From the NCBI RefSeq assembly GCF_003202155.1, contig NZ_QFLI01000009.1, positions 124,001 through 188,000 on the forward strand: a stretch of DNA of 64,000 bases, given 5' to 3'. This DNA is from Marinifilum breve. GTDB taxonomy: Bacteria > Bacteroidota > Bacteroidia > Bacteroidales > Marinifilaceae. Positions 54,200 to 63,511 of this stretch are shown here, piece after piece. The translations under genes and the position numbers were made by a program. How positions within the stretch are numbered: the stretch's first letter is position 1; each line of letters opens with the position of its first letter. The notes under the pieces were generated by a model that did not search any database, was not told where the DNA came from, and saw only the letters and a program-made list of their open reading frames with translations.

Positions 54200-56377
54200 T
54201 TACTTCACAATAGTCAATTCGTCGATGATGTTTTTCGCACCAGCAAATTTATCGATGATAAATAGTGTGTAACGAACATCAAGGTTGATACATCTTTGAA
54301 GGTTTTCTTCGAAGTCGATATCACCAGACATAGCTTCTGAGTTACCATCGAAAGCAGTACCAATTAACTCACCATTACCGTTAATTACCGGAGAACCTGA
54401 GTTACCACCTGTAATATCGTTGTTTGTCAAGAAACAAGCAGGTAGGTTACCATTCTTATCAGCATACTGTCCGTAATCTTTAGCTTCATAAAGTTCTTTC
54501 AGTTTTGCAGGAACCTGGAATTCGTGACTTGTTGGATCTTCTTTCTCCATTACACCTTTTAAAGTAGTGTAGTGGTAGTAATAAGCACCATCTCTTGGCT
54601 CGTAACCACCAACATTACCGTAAGTTAAACGAAGTGTTGAGTTAGCATCTGGAGCCATTAATTTTTTCTTGTTGATTTGTAATAAACCATCAACGAACAA
54701 ACGTCTTCCTTTATTCAAATTTTCTGAACCATTGTAGGCAGCTCTGTAAGCTTTGTAATATGTATCTTGAATAGATGAACCAGTTCTGTAAAGAAGGTCA
54801 TTTTCCAATACTTCAGCTTCAGGAGCTTCAATGAATTTGTTGAATTTATCTTCATTTGCGAAAACTGAATTTGCATATACGTTTTCAGCAAATTTGTTGA
54901 AGTCGTTGTTGTATTCTTTTTCGATGATTTCGAAAATAGATGGACGGTTTTCCATAGCGATGTGCTCTGCATAGAATGCAAATAAACCAGCCATTAATTT
55001 TTGATCGGTAGGAGCATTATAATCTTTGTAGAATCTCTTACCTGAAGCTTTCAAAGCAGTGATTGCTTTTTCAATTGCCTCAGCATCTTGAGTTTCTGCT
55101 TTCAACAATTTTAATAATTTACCTGCTCTAGCTGCAAACCCAGGAGCTTCAGCACCTCTAGATAATGCTTCTCCAATGTATGAAGCTTGGTAAGCTGCAT
55201 CTTTTCTGTCAGCATAAACTTTTTCAATCATATTTAAAGCTTCGCCATACTTCGCTGCACGTTTTGGTTTAGCGTTAGCCCACTCTAAGAAATCTTTTTC
55301 GATTTCTTTTTTGTGACCCATTGTGTTCAGCTTTTTCAATGCTTTGTTTTGCTCGTTAGAGTATTTCCAATAGTTTGCACTGCTAGCATGTTTCGAAGCG
55401 TATTGAATTCTTACCTTAGGATCTTTCAACATATCATTCATCATGATATCCAATTTTACTGTACGGATATCGTAACGGTTTTTGTTGGTAATCTTCATGG
55501 TTTCTTCCAAACCGTAAGAAGTTAGGTAACGATTTGTTGTTCCAGGGAATCCCATAATCATAGCGAAATCACCTTCTTCAACTCCTTTAATAGAGATTGG
55601 TAGGTGGTGCTTAGGTTTCAATGGTACATTGTTTTCTGAGTAAGCAGCAGGCTTACCATCAGCACCAGTATAAATACGGAACAATGAGAAGTCAGCTGTA
55701 TGGCGTGGCCACATCCAGTTATCAGTATCACCACCAAATTTACCCATTGATTGTGGAGGAGCACCTACCAAACGAACATCTTTGTAAATTTCATAAATGA
55801 AAACAAAGTATTGGTTGCCATTGAACATGCTTCTAACATTAGCTCTCAAGTGAGTGTCTTCTTCAGCTTTTTTCTCGATTGCTGATGCAGCTTCTTCAAT
55901 CGCTTTGTAACGATCTTCTTCCGACATATCGTCTTTTACTCCTTTTAAAACAGCTTTGGTTACATCTTCCATTTTTACCAAAATAGAAGCAGTAATACCA
56001 GGGTTACTTAGCTCTTCTTTTTTGCTGTAAGCCCAGAATCCGTCTGATAAATAATCATGTTCAGGAGTTGAGTGTGATTGGATTACACCAAAACCACAGT
56101 GGTGATTGGTTAAAAATAAACCTTGGTCAGAAATAATCTCACCAGTACAGAAGTGACGGAATGGTCTTCCTTCGCTTCCTAAACCAACAATTGCATCTTT
56201 TAAACAAGATTCGTTTACTTTGTAAATGTCTTCAGCTGTAAGCTTAAAGCCTTTCTCCTGCATTTCTGCAGCATTCTTTTTCAATAGAGATAAAAGCCAC
56301 ATTCCTTCGTCTGCTCTTACAGTAGAGAAGCAAAGCAAAAGACTTAATCCCAATACTAATGATTTTAAGTTTCTCAT
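54200..56377 (-). CDS. S46 family dipeptidyl-peptidase (DPP7-type)
   Basis: 725 residues with signal peptide ending near TVRADEG. The chymotrypsin-fold triad is split by a helical insertion: His in LTNHHCGFG, Asp in MWPRHTADFSLFR, Ser in TGGNSGSPVING. The segment AFDGNSEAMSGDI has glycine where DPP11 enzymes have arginine, so DPP7-like preference for hydrophobic P1 residues is expected rather than Asp/Glu. Periplasmic removal of dipeptides supports peptide nutrition in this phylum. Single gene with its own terminator; the 267-base upstream gap holds nothing else recognisable. Confidence 0.93.
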   Translation of the reverse strand: MRNLKSLVLGLSLLLCFSTVRADEGMWLLSLLKKNAAEMQEKGFKLTAEDIYKVNESCLKDAIVGLGSEGRPFRHFCTGEIISDQGLFLTNHHCGFGVIQSHSTPEHDYLSDGFWAYSKKEELSNPGITASILVKMEDVTKAVLKGVKDDMSEEDRYKAIEEAASAIEKKAEEDTHLRANVRSMFNGNQYFVFIYEIYKDVRLVGAPPQSMGKFGGDTDNWMWPRHTADFSLFRIYTGADGKPAAYSENNVPLKPKHHLPISIKGVEEGDFAMIMGFPGTTNRYLTSYGLEETMKITNKNRYDIRTVKLDIMMNDMLKDPKVRIQYASKHASSANYWKYSNEQNKALKKLNTMGHKKEIEKDFLEWANAKPKRAAKYGEALNMIEKVYADRKDAAYQASYIGEALSRGAEAPGFAARAGKLLKLLKAETQDAEAIEKAITALKASGKRFYKDYNAPTDQKLMAGLFAFYAEHIAMENRPSIFEIIEKEYNNDFNKFAENVYANSVFANEDKFNKFIEAPEAEVLENDLLYRTGSSIQDTYYKAYRAAYNGSENLNKGRRLFVDGLLQINKKKLMAPDANSTLRLTYGNVGGYEPRDGAYYYHYTTLKGVMEKEDPTSHEFQVPAKLKELYEAKDYGQYADKNGNLPACFLTNNDITGGNSGSPVINGNGELIGTAFDGNSEAMSGDIDFEENLQRCINLDVRYTLFIIDKFAGAKNIIDELTIVK

Positions 56378-56644
56378 TTTAGTTGAATAATTTTAAATAT
56401 GCCCCAAGTTGCTGACTAATAAGTAAGCACTTGGAGTGTTTGTTGAGTCAATTTATTTTGTTGACAAGCAAAGTTAGTATTATTCTATGTATTTTATAGA
56501 TTCTATAGATAATCCCAATTAAAGCTTGTTGCGTATTTGTCAGAAAATCAGAGCTATATTCTAGCTTTGTTTTGAGAAAATTAGATGAACGTATAGATTT
56601 TCTCGTTATAATTGAGTTATAATAGCTTGCTAGTCATGTGTTTG

Positions 56645-57244
56645 TTAGAATTTTAATTCCATTTGATCTGGAAGTAAACCAAAACTTTTACGATGAAATG
56701 GGCTAATTCCATGCTCACGAATTGCAATTCGGTGTTTTTTTGTAGGATATCCTTTGTTGCTGTTCCAATCGTAATTTGGAAACTCCTCGTGTATCTTCAA
56801 CATGAAATCATCACGATAGGTTTTGGCCAAAATAGATGCAGCTGCGATTGAAGCATATTTACCATCTCCCTTTATCACACAAGTATGCTTGATATCCTTG
56901 TATGGATTAAATCGATTGCCATCAATTAGAAGGTGTTCCGGAGTAGTTTTTAATTGATCAACAGCTCGGTGCATGGCAAGAAAAGAAGCATTAAGAATGT
57001 TGATTTGATCAATTTCTTCATGATCTACAATCCCAACTGCCCAGGCAATGGCTTCTTTTTCTATGGTTTCTCTTAATAGATATCGTTTCTTTTCGGATAG
57101 CTTTTTAGAATCATTTAGCAATTCGTTTTCGAAATCAGAAGGAAGAATTACTGCTGCTGCAAATACCGGACCTGCAAGGCAACCACGGCCAGCTTCGTCG
57201 CAACCAGCTTCAATTGTATTATCATGTAAAAATGAGGCAAGCAT
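56645..57244 (-). CDS. rnhB: Ribonuclease HII
   Basis: 199 residues. [20 protein letters not shown] carries the first Asp-Glu pair; LIDGNR and [16 protein letters not shown] contain the other conserved acidic and basic residues. Removes ribonucleotides misincorporated in DNA. It is separate from its neighbours by about 50 bases. Confidence 0.96.
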   Translation of the reverse strand: MLASFLHDNTIEAGCDEAGRGCLAGPVFAAAVILPSDFENELLNDSKKLSEKKRYLLRETIEKEAIAWAVGIVDHEEIDQINILNASFLAMHRAVDQLKTTPEHLLIDGNRFNPYKDIKHTCVIKGDGKYASIAAASILAKTYRDDFMLKIHEEFPNYDWNSNKGYPTKKHRIAIREHGISPFHRKSFGLLPDQMELKF

Positions 57245-57296
57245 ACTTGTTGAAAATTAAAATTTCGACAAATATAATTCAAATTAATATAGGGTA

Positions 57297-58379
57297 TTAT
57301 TTCTTATACTTAATGGTACGGGCATCATCGATAAACTCCCTTTTAACAGCTTTTGGATTATCTATTGTTTCATAAAATTCATCGAAATAATTTAATACAC
57401 GCTCTTTCTCTTTGTCATCAAGGTAAGGACAGCTTGTATATATTTCATAAAGAGCTTCTTTTTTCATCCTGAACTCCCTAAAAATATATTCTAAATCTTT
57501 GGCTGTTCTTTTGTATCCACGATATAATCTCTCATGTATGGACTTGATATCTAATTTTGGGTTTGGCACAGCATAAGGAGCATTTACCAAACTTGCCCAA
57601 TCAAAATCATAAGGAACAGGTACAGGTCTTGAGGTTGGTGTTTTGGCAATAAGTTTGATGTTGTGAAGGGTTGGAACTCCCCAGTCGGTATTGCCAACTA
57701 AGTATTGAAATATGGCCAACTTGGTTACTTTACTTATAAGAGTGTGATCTTGATGAATTTTTTTCTCATACCTGGGAATTTTACCATTTCTACCAGCCAT
57801 ATCTTCAAAGTCTTCGATGAAAAAGGCATATTTTTTCAATGGGCCCATTTGATTTTTGCTGTCTTTGTATGTTATTTCGGCAAGACGAACATTGAAACTT
57901 TCAGGAGAAAACAGATTATATGCTTTGTATATCAGGTATTCCTGAATGAGCATTTGCTGATACCTTTCGTTTTTGTTGTGACAATGGGTCACCATTTTTA
58001 GTTTTCCTTGTCCGTGGAAAAGTGAATAACTCGATTCGGCTTTGTTAAATTTTATACGGATTGGAGGAAAAGGGCAAATGCTTCTGTCTTTTCTGAAATT
58101 GCCTCTGGTTTTTAATTGTACACTCATGGAAACAATTGAGTCTCCATGATGATAAGAAAGTCTGCCTCGATGATATTTGTTTTTTTCTCCAATGTCTCTT
58201 ACCAATGTTCTTAAATCTGTGGTAATGGATAATTTTATTAAGGTGTCAGACTCAAAAAGATTAGGAGCTTTGAAAATGCTAATAGTATCCTGGTTATTTT
58301 GAGACAGGCCAAGTGAATTTATGCTACTAATGAGTATTAGCAGAAATGAAAACACGATATATCGGATTTTCGAATTCAT
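57297..58379 (-). CDS. Secreted CotH-like (kinase-fold) protein
   Basis: 360 residues with signal peptide (YIVFSFLLILISSINSLGLS). VQLKTRGNFRKD resembles the CotH RGN motif; IFQYLVGNTDWGVPTLHN gives the catalytic-loop-like NTDW...HN, and VPYDFDWASLVN the metal-binding DFD. This matches atypical kinases of the CotH/HipA-like superfamily. It is third in a minus-strand operon after a PPP-like phosphatase lipoprotein and DUF4956. A role in phosphorylating an envelope protein or polymer, balanced by the phosphatase, is inference. Confidence 0.6.
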   Translation of the reverse strand: MNSKIRYIVFSFLLILISSINSLGLSQNNQDTISIFKAPNLFESDTLIKLSITTDLRTLVRDIGEKNKYHRGRLSYHHGDSIVSMSVQLKTRGNFRKDRSICPFPPIRIKFNKAESSYSLFHGQGKLKMVTHCHNKNERYQQMLIQEYLIYKAYNLFSPESFNVRLAEITYKDSKNQMGPLKKYAFFIEDFEDMAGRNGKIPRYEKKIHQDHTLISKVTKLAIFQYLVGNTDWGVPTLHNIKLIAKTPTSRPVPVPYDFDWASLVNAPYAVPNPKLDIKSIHERLYRGYKRTAKDLEYIFREFRMKKEALYEIYTSCPYLDDKEKERVLNYFDEFYETIDNPKAVKREFIDDARTIKYKK

Positions 58380-58412
58380 ATATATAGTGGGTTTGTTGGT
58401 TTGTGTTTTAGT

Positions 58413-59093
58413 TTATTCCATGCCTTTATCGCTTAATTCTGCATCGGTCAAGATGTTGTTACCTACTACATCTTTATAAAAAATAGTTAATCTGATGCTG
58501 TTTTTAGCTAAGTCGATCTGGCCAATTTTAAATCTGTTGATTACCAGTCCGGTTCTTTCTTTAATATCTTGCCTTAACAAATCATGTTTGTCGGGATGGA
58601 TCAAATCCATTCGATCGTAAATTATGGTCCTTCTTGCCATGTGTCTACGCATCCAAACCCTTTCCATGATATAGGTAGTAAGCATGAATGCTACATTGGT
58701 AATAATAATTTCCCCCAAGCTAACATCTCTTCTTGCTAATGCATTGATAATGGAGATTGTAATTACCAAAAATAGGTAGGTCATTTCCCGAATTGGAATG
58801 GTATCTGTACGGTAACGAATAATACCGAAAATTGCAAAAAGACCGAGAGCAAAACCAAGTTGTAGGTCAATGTTTCCTAATAAGAAACAAAGGAAAAATA
58901 CGGTTGTACTTATCATGATATAAGTAAAAACGTAAGTTCTTTTTCCCGTTGCCCTAAAATATACATAGTTGACAACAAAAATGGTTACAACCATGTTTAA
59001 CACAAACCTAAGCAAAAGTTCTACCATGTTATTGGAAAGGATAACAGTGCTTGGTACATCTACAGTATTAATTAGACTAGTGAGTAGTTCCAT
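58413..59093 (-). CDS. DUF4956 family membrane protein
   Basis: 226 residues, four or five membrane segments (about 24-45, 54-72, 78-90, 104-118, 128-142) and a cytoplasmic C-terminal domain. The central LGFALGLFAIFGIIRYRT with IPIREMTYLF is the DUF4956 hallmark. Family members usually neighbour CotH-like kinases and VTC-type polyphosphate polymerases. Here the CotH-like gene is 33 bases downstream but no VTC gene is present. Confidence 0.88.
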   Translation of the reverse strand: MELLTSLINTVDVPSTVILSNNMVELLLRFVLNMVVTIFVVNYVYFRATGKRTYVFTYIMISTTVFFLCFLLGNIDLQLGFALGLFAIFGIIRYRTDTIPIREMTYLFLVITISIINALARRDVSLGEIIITNVAFMLTTYIMERVWMRRHMARRTIIYDRMDLIHPDKHDLLRQDIKERTGLVINRFKIGQIDLAKNSIRLTIFYKDVVGNNILTDAELSDKGME

Positions 59094-59105
59094 TGTTTGT
59101 CTGCT

Positions 59106-60251
59106 TTAACGTAATCTTTCTTTCTCTTTGTGTGCAAATATCCGATAATATTTTTGATTCTCAATCAGTAAGGCTTGGTCAATGAAGTTTGGATCTCCAA
59201 TTGGAACATCCATAGCAATAAGTTTAAAAGAGTAAAATGGATAAACTCGTGCCACAGGCGTATGACCAAAAATTATTACCATTGAGTCATAAAAATCTAA
59301 TGTCTTAATTACTTCGGCAAGAGAAATTCTATCGTAACTTGGCGTTCTTGACAGATATCCTCTATACCACAAAGGACTATATGAATATAAGAATAAATCG
59401 ACTAATGTAGTATCTTCAAGTTGTGTATAATTGTTTAAATGATATCGCATTTTTGTATTCACATCGTCAATTTTCATCTTTTTCTCAAGAAATTGAGGAG
59501 AGATTCCTCCGTGAACAAAAAGTTGATCACCTATTCGCATGAGCGTATTTTTGGAGCGTAGCCATTTTCCAAGTACGGTTTGTTTACCAAAGAAATGTGA
59601 ATAATGATATTTTAAATATCGTGCTGCATGTTTGTATTTATTATCTACGTATCTGTCATCAAACAATAAAGCCATCATTTCGTGATTGCCAATAATATAG
59701 TGTACTCGACCACCAGCTTTTTTGGCTTGTATTTCAAGTTGGAATATTAGCCATAGACACTCAGTTACCTTATGCCCTCTATCAAAAACATCGCCTGTGA
59801 ATACAATATGTCCATCACCAAATGCCCAATGATTCTTTTCGTCAATCACATTGTTATTGCGAAGTATATTAAGCAGTGCCTCCAATTCTCCATGAATATC
59901 ACCCAGAACAATTATTTTATCGGCTTTCTCAAATATTCCTGATCGAGGTCTGATTTTCTTAGGTATGATATACGTTAATGTATCTGAGCCTGCAAAACCT
60001 TTAAATGTTAAGGTGTCATTTTTATATCGAAGAGATCTTGATATTTTCTTGGTTTTGTTTTTTATACTATCGTGTTGAATGTAAAAAACATCAACTCTAT
60101 TGCTTGAGATTTGTCTGATATGAGGTCCTTCAACATAGGAAGAAACTAACAGACTATCAAGCATAGTTTCCTGTTGGGAATATCCATCCAAACTACAAGA
60201 AATCAATATAAATAGAATAATAAAAGGAATATATATATCGTATAATCTCAT
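59106..60251 (-). CDS. PPP-like metallophosphatase lipoprotein
   Basis: 381 residues from ATG 60251 (an in-frame TTG lies three codons upstream). Lipobox ILISC near residue 19. Metal-binding motifs of the calcineurin superfamily are complete: LGDIHGE, FTGDVFDRGHK, IGNHEMM, FVHGGIS and IFGHTPV. The GDxHG/GDxxDRG/GNHE set resembles Shewanella-like and bacterial serine/threonine protein phosphatases. Exported location plus the CotH-like kinase in the operon suggests opposing activities (inference). Confidence 0.88.
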   Translation of the reverse strand: MRLYDIYIPFIILFILISCSLDGYSQQETMLDSLLVSSYVEGPHIRQISSNRVDVFYIQHDSIKNKTKKISRSLRYKNDTLTFKGFAGSDTLTYIIPKKIRPRSGIFEKADKIIVLGDIHGELEALLNILRNNNVIDEKNHWAFGDGHIVFTGDVFDRGHKVTECLWLIFQLEIQAKKAGGRVHYIIGNHEMMALLFDDRYVDNKYKHAARYLKYHYSHFFGKQTVLGKWLRSKNTLMRIGDQLFVHGGISPQFLEKKMKIDDVNTKMRYHLNNYTQLEDTTLVDLFLYSYSPLWYRGYLSRTPSYDRISLAEVIKTLDFYDSMVIIFGHTPVARVYPFYSFKLIAMDVPIGDPNFIDQALLIENQKYYRIFAHKEKERLR

Positions 60252-60383
60252 TAAAGTCAAACTAATTTAGAGTAGTTAAAGATAAGATTATTTTTTATTC
60301 TTAAAATTTGCTACAAATTAATTGTTAGTTTCTTATAGTGTAGGAAAGAACTATTAGTTTTGCAGTATTAAATAGATTTTTGA

Positions 60384-60833
60384 ATGTATACAAAAGAAGA
60401 AAAGAGAGAGTTTAGGATTCAGTTTTGGGATGGTTTTAAACGTTATTCGAAGAAACAAGGTAGAAAAATGACTTCTTGGGTTTTGAAAGGAACACAAATA
60501 AAAGAAGCACAATTAAAATTTGATTTAAATGAAGATGGCGCATTTGTAATGTTACAGATTGATAGTAAGTCGGATGATAAGCGTTATTCAGTGTTTGATA
60601 AATTCATGAAATACCGCCCAGTTGTTGAAGAAACTTGTGGTGACGAATTGATTTGGAATAAGAATTATTTTATTGAAGGTTTTAAAGAGGTAAGTGTTGT
60701 TTACTTCCACTTAAGAGAAGCTTCGGTTTATAATAAGGAGAATTGGGAGGAGTATTATCAATTTTTATTTCAGAAAATGAGTTTATTGGAGGAAGCTTTC
60801 CTTGATATAAAGGAAGTGGTTCAGAATGATTAA
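60384..60833 (+). CDS. DUF4268 family protein
   Basis: 149 residues, no signal peptide. MYTKEEKREFRIQFWDGFKR and KYRPVVEETCGDELIWNKNY match the short stand-alone DUF4268 pattern. In other proteins this domain is joined to nuclease-like parts, but none is present here. Function unknown. Stands alone; the 160-base gap to the first tRNA shows nothing else. Confidence 0.8.
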   Translation: MYTKEEKREFRIQFWDGFKRYSKKQGRKMTSWVLKGTQIKEAQLKFDLNEDGAFVMLQIDSKSDDKRYSVFDKFMKYRPVVEETCGDELIWNKNYFIEGFKEVSVVYFHLREASVYNKENWEEYYQFLFQKMSLLEEAFLDIKEVVQND

Positions 60834-60993
60834 TTTTTTTAAAACTCTATAGGGTTGATTAGTAAGCAGAAAAGCTTCTGTAAGTCTTGTTTTTATTGGA
60901 ATTATTAAAAAAATAGCACTAAAATTTTGTTTTGGAATAAAAGGCTCTTATCTTTGCAACCGCAAAACGAAAGAGATAAGTCTTAAGATATAT

Positions 60994-61066
<73 letters not shown>

Positions 61067-61075
61067 CTAAGTTTG

Positions 61076-61104
61076 AGCTTTGATTGAGTCAAAGCTTATT
61101 TTTT
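61076..61104 (+). terminator. Terminator after tRNA copy 1
   Basis: AGCTTTGA / TCAAAGCT stem with 5-base loop and a following T-run, ten bases after the tRNA. Confidence 0.7.
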
Positions 61105-61150
61105 CGCCGAAAGGCAAATGGTTAAGACAGATAATTTCTAAAAAATATAT

Positions 61151-61223
<73 letters not shown>

Positions 61224-61231
61224 CTAGGTTT

Positions 61232-61261
61232 AAGGCTTTGGATTTTTCCAAAGCCTTTTTT
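61232..61261 (+). terminator. Terminator after tRNA copy 2
   Basis: AAGGCTTTGGA / TCCAAAGCCTT, an 11-bp stem with 4-base loop, followed by a T-run. Confidence 0.85.
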
Positions 61262-61339
61262 TATTCCTTCTGATTTAAAAAACATACAATTTCGTTGATT
61301 TCTGTTACCTTTGCGTAAATCTTTTCAGATACTATCAGT

Positions 61340-62212
61340 ATGAGTAGTTTAAATGAGAAAAAGCCTTTAATTGAAAAATTAAAGAATAAATACAGACTAA
61401 CAATATCCAACGAAGCCACGTTTGACGAGGTGTTGTCCATTCGACTTTCACGATTAAATGTATTTACTGTAACAGGATTGTTTTCGGTTCTATTAATAGT
61501 TCTGGTGACATTATTAATTGCATTTACGCCTTTACGAGAGTATATTCCTGGTTATCCAGATGGTGAAATGAGAAGGAATATAGAGAATAACGATATCCTA
61601 GTAGATTCCTTAATTCTTGAATTGGAGAAACGAGATCGTTTTTTTCAAGGCGTTCGTAACATAGTGGAAGGAAATGATTTTGATAATGTAGTTCAAAGTG
61701 CTTCCGATTCCATTGTTGATCCAAAGTATAAAAATTTGAGTTTTACCAGAACAGAATCCGATTCTTTGTTCCGTTTGGATCATGAAGAAGATGAAAAATA
61801 CAATTTAACTCTTGAAGATGCTCCAAAATCAAGGGGATTGTCAAATACACATTTCTTTTCACCTATCAAGGGAATGATCACAAATCATTTTGATAGTAAG
61901 TCTCAACATTATGGAACTGACATTGTAGGAGGTGTAAATGAGCGTATATCTTCTGTTTTAGATGGAACAGTTATTTTTTCGGAGTGGACTTTGAATACAG
62001 GATACGTGATTCAAATTCAACATTCAAATAATTTACTATCGGTGTATAAGCACAATTCCGAACTTTTGAAAAAAGCAGGAGAGCATGTAAAAGCAGGAGA
62101 AGCAATAGCACTGTTGGGAAATTCTGGAGAGTTGACTTCTGGTCCGCATTTGCATTTTGAACTGTGGCATAACGGACAGCCTTTAAACCCCGAAGACTAT
62201 ATAAAATTTTAA
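61340..62212 (+). CDS. M23 family metallopeptidase, membrane-anchored
   Basis: 290 residues. One membrane anchor (LFSVLLIVLVTLLIAF, about 48-66), a periplasmic linker, then the LytM domain with HYGTDIVG (first zinc His and Asp) and GPHLHFELW (HxH). Probably cleaves peptidoglycan cross-bridges or acts in cell-wall assembly. Twenty bases upstream of dxr, so likely co-transcribed with it. Confidence 0.93.
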   Translation: MSSLNEKKPLIEKLKNKYRLTISNEATFDEVLSIRLSRLNVFTVTGLFSVLLIVLVTLLIAFTPLREYIPGYPDGEMRRNIENNDILVDSLILELEKRDRFFQGVRNIVEGNDFDNVVQSASDSIVDPKYKNLSFTRTESDSLFRLDHEEDEKYNLTLEDAPKSRGLSNTHFFSPIKGMITNHFDSKSQHYGTDIVGGVNERISSVLDGTVIFSEWTLNTGYVIQIQHSNNLLSVYKHNSELLKKAGEHVKAGEAIALLGNSGELTSGPHLHFELWHNGQPLNPEDYIKF

Positions 62213-62232
62213 AAACAAAACTCTAATTATTA

Positions 62233-63381
62233 ATGAGTAAGCATATTGCTATTCTGGGATCGACGGGTTCCATTGGAACCCAAACATTGGAAGTGGTAGA
62301 AGCAAATCCCGAAGAATTTGTTGTAGATGTATTAACAGCGAACAATCAGGTAGAATTGTTAATAGAACAGGCAAAGAAATTTAAGCCTGATGTTGTTGTC
62401 ATAGCTAAAGAAGAGAAATACCCTCAGCTGGTTGAAGCTTTAAAAGATGAACCAATTAAGGTTTATGCTGGTCACGAAGCAATTGCCCAAGTAGTTCAAA
62501 TGGGAGCTATTGATGTTGTAGTTACAGCAATGGTTGGATATTCGGGATTGTTACCTACGATAAACGCCATTAAAGCCAGAAAGAATATTGCCTTGGCAAA
62601 CAAGGAAACATTAGTAGTTGCTGGTGATATCATTCAGAAATTAGCATTGGAATATGGCGTAAGTATTTATCCTGTAGATTCTGAACACTCGGCAATTTTT
62701 CAGTGTTTACTTGGAGAATTTGATAATCCGATTGAGAAGATTTACCTGACAGCTTCCGGAGGTCCTTTTAGAGGAAAGGATAAAAAATTCCTTGAGAATG
62801 TTACAGCCAAGCAAGCTTTGAAACATCCGAATTGGGATATGGGAGCTAAAATTACCATCGATTCGGCAAGTATGATGAACAAAGGTTTTGAAGCAATTGA
62901 AGCAAAATGGTTGTTTGATCTTCGTCCTGATCAGGTTGATGTGATTGTACATCATCAGTCTATCGTTCATTCCATTGTTCAGTTTCAGGATGGGTCGATG
63001 AAAGCACAAATGGGATTGCCTGATATGAAATTGCCAATTCAGTTTGCCCTTACTTATCCGAAAAGGTTAAAAACGGATTTTCCTCGATTTAATTTTTTAG
63101 ATTATCCTGAATTGAATTTTGCACCAGCCGATTCTGAGAATTTTAGAAACTTGGCTCTTGCCTACGAAGCCATGAATAAAGGTGGGAACTTACCATGTGT
63201 AATTAATGCTGCAAACGAAATTGTAGTAGACGCTTTTCTAAAAGATCAAGTGGGATTTTTGCAAATGAGTGATATCATTGAAGAAGTAATGAATAAAGCA
63301 AGCTTTATTCAGAAACCAAGCTACGAAGACTATGTATTATCTGATTCAGAAGCGAGAAGATTGGCAGCAGCCATGTTGTAA
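62233..63381 (+). CDS. dxr: 1-deoxy-D-xylulose 5-phosphate reductoisomerase
   Basis: 382 residues. NADPH loop AILGSTGSIGTQTLE, ANKETLVVAG, VDSEHSAIFQCL, LTASGGPFRG, HPNWDMGAKITIDSASMMNK and MGLPDMKLPIQ are all diagnostic. It catalyses the first committed step of the MEP isoprenoid pathway. This genome therefore encodes a key MEP enzyme and, 30 kb away, a full set of mevalonate enzymes. In the common bacterial order, dxr precedes rseP, as here. Confidence 0.97.
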   Translation: MSKHIAILGSTGSIGTQTLEVVEANPEEFVVDVLTANNQVELLIEQAKKFKPDVVVIAKEEKYPQLVEALKDEPIKVYAGHEAIAQVVQMGAIDVVVTAMVGYSGLLPTINAIKARKNIALANKETLVVAGDIIQKLALEYGVSIYPVDSEHSAIFQCLLGEFDNPIEKIYLTASGGPFRGKDKKFLENVTAKQALKHPNWDMGAKITIDSASMMNKGFEAIEAKWLFDLRPDQVDVIVHHQSIVHSIVQFQDGSMKAQMGLPDMKLPIQFALTYPKRLKTDFPRFNFLDYPELNFAPADSENFRNLALAYEAMNKGGNLPCVINAANEIVVDAFLKDQVGFLQMSDIIEEVMNKASFIQKPSYEDYVLSDSEARRLAAAML

Positions 63382-63511
63382 AAAATAATTATCTTAGGCA
63401 GCCTTTTACAATTAACAATTAGTAATTAATAATTAGCAAGTAGAATTAATCGTATGGTATAGTGAGTGTTATTTACTCTTGATTTATTACTTGTTACAAA
63501 TAAATATTTGA

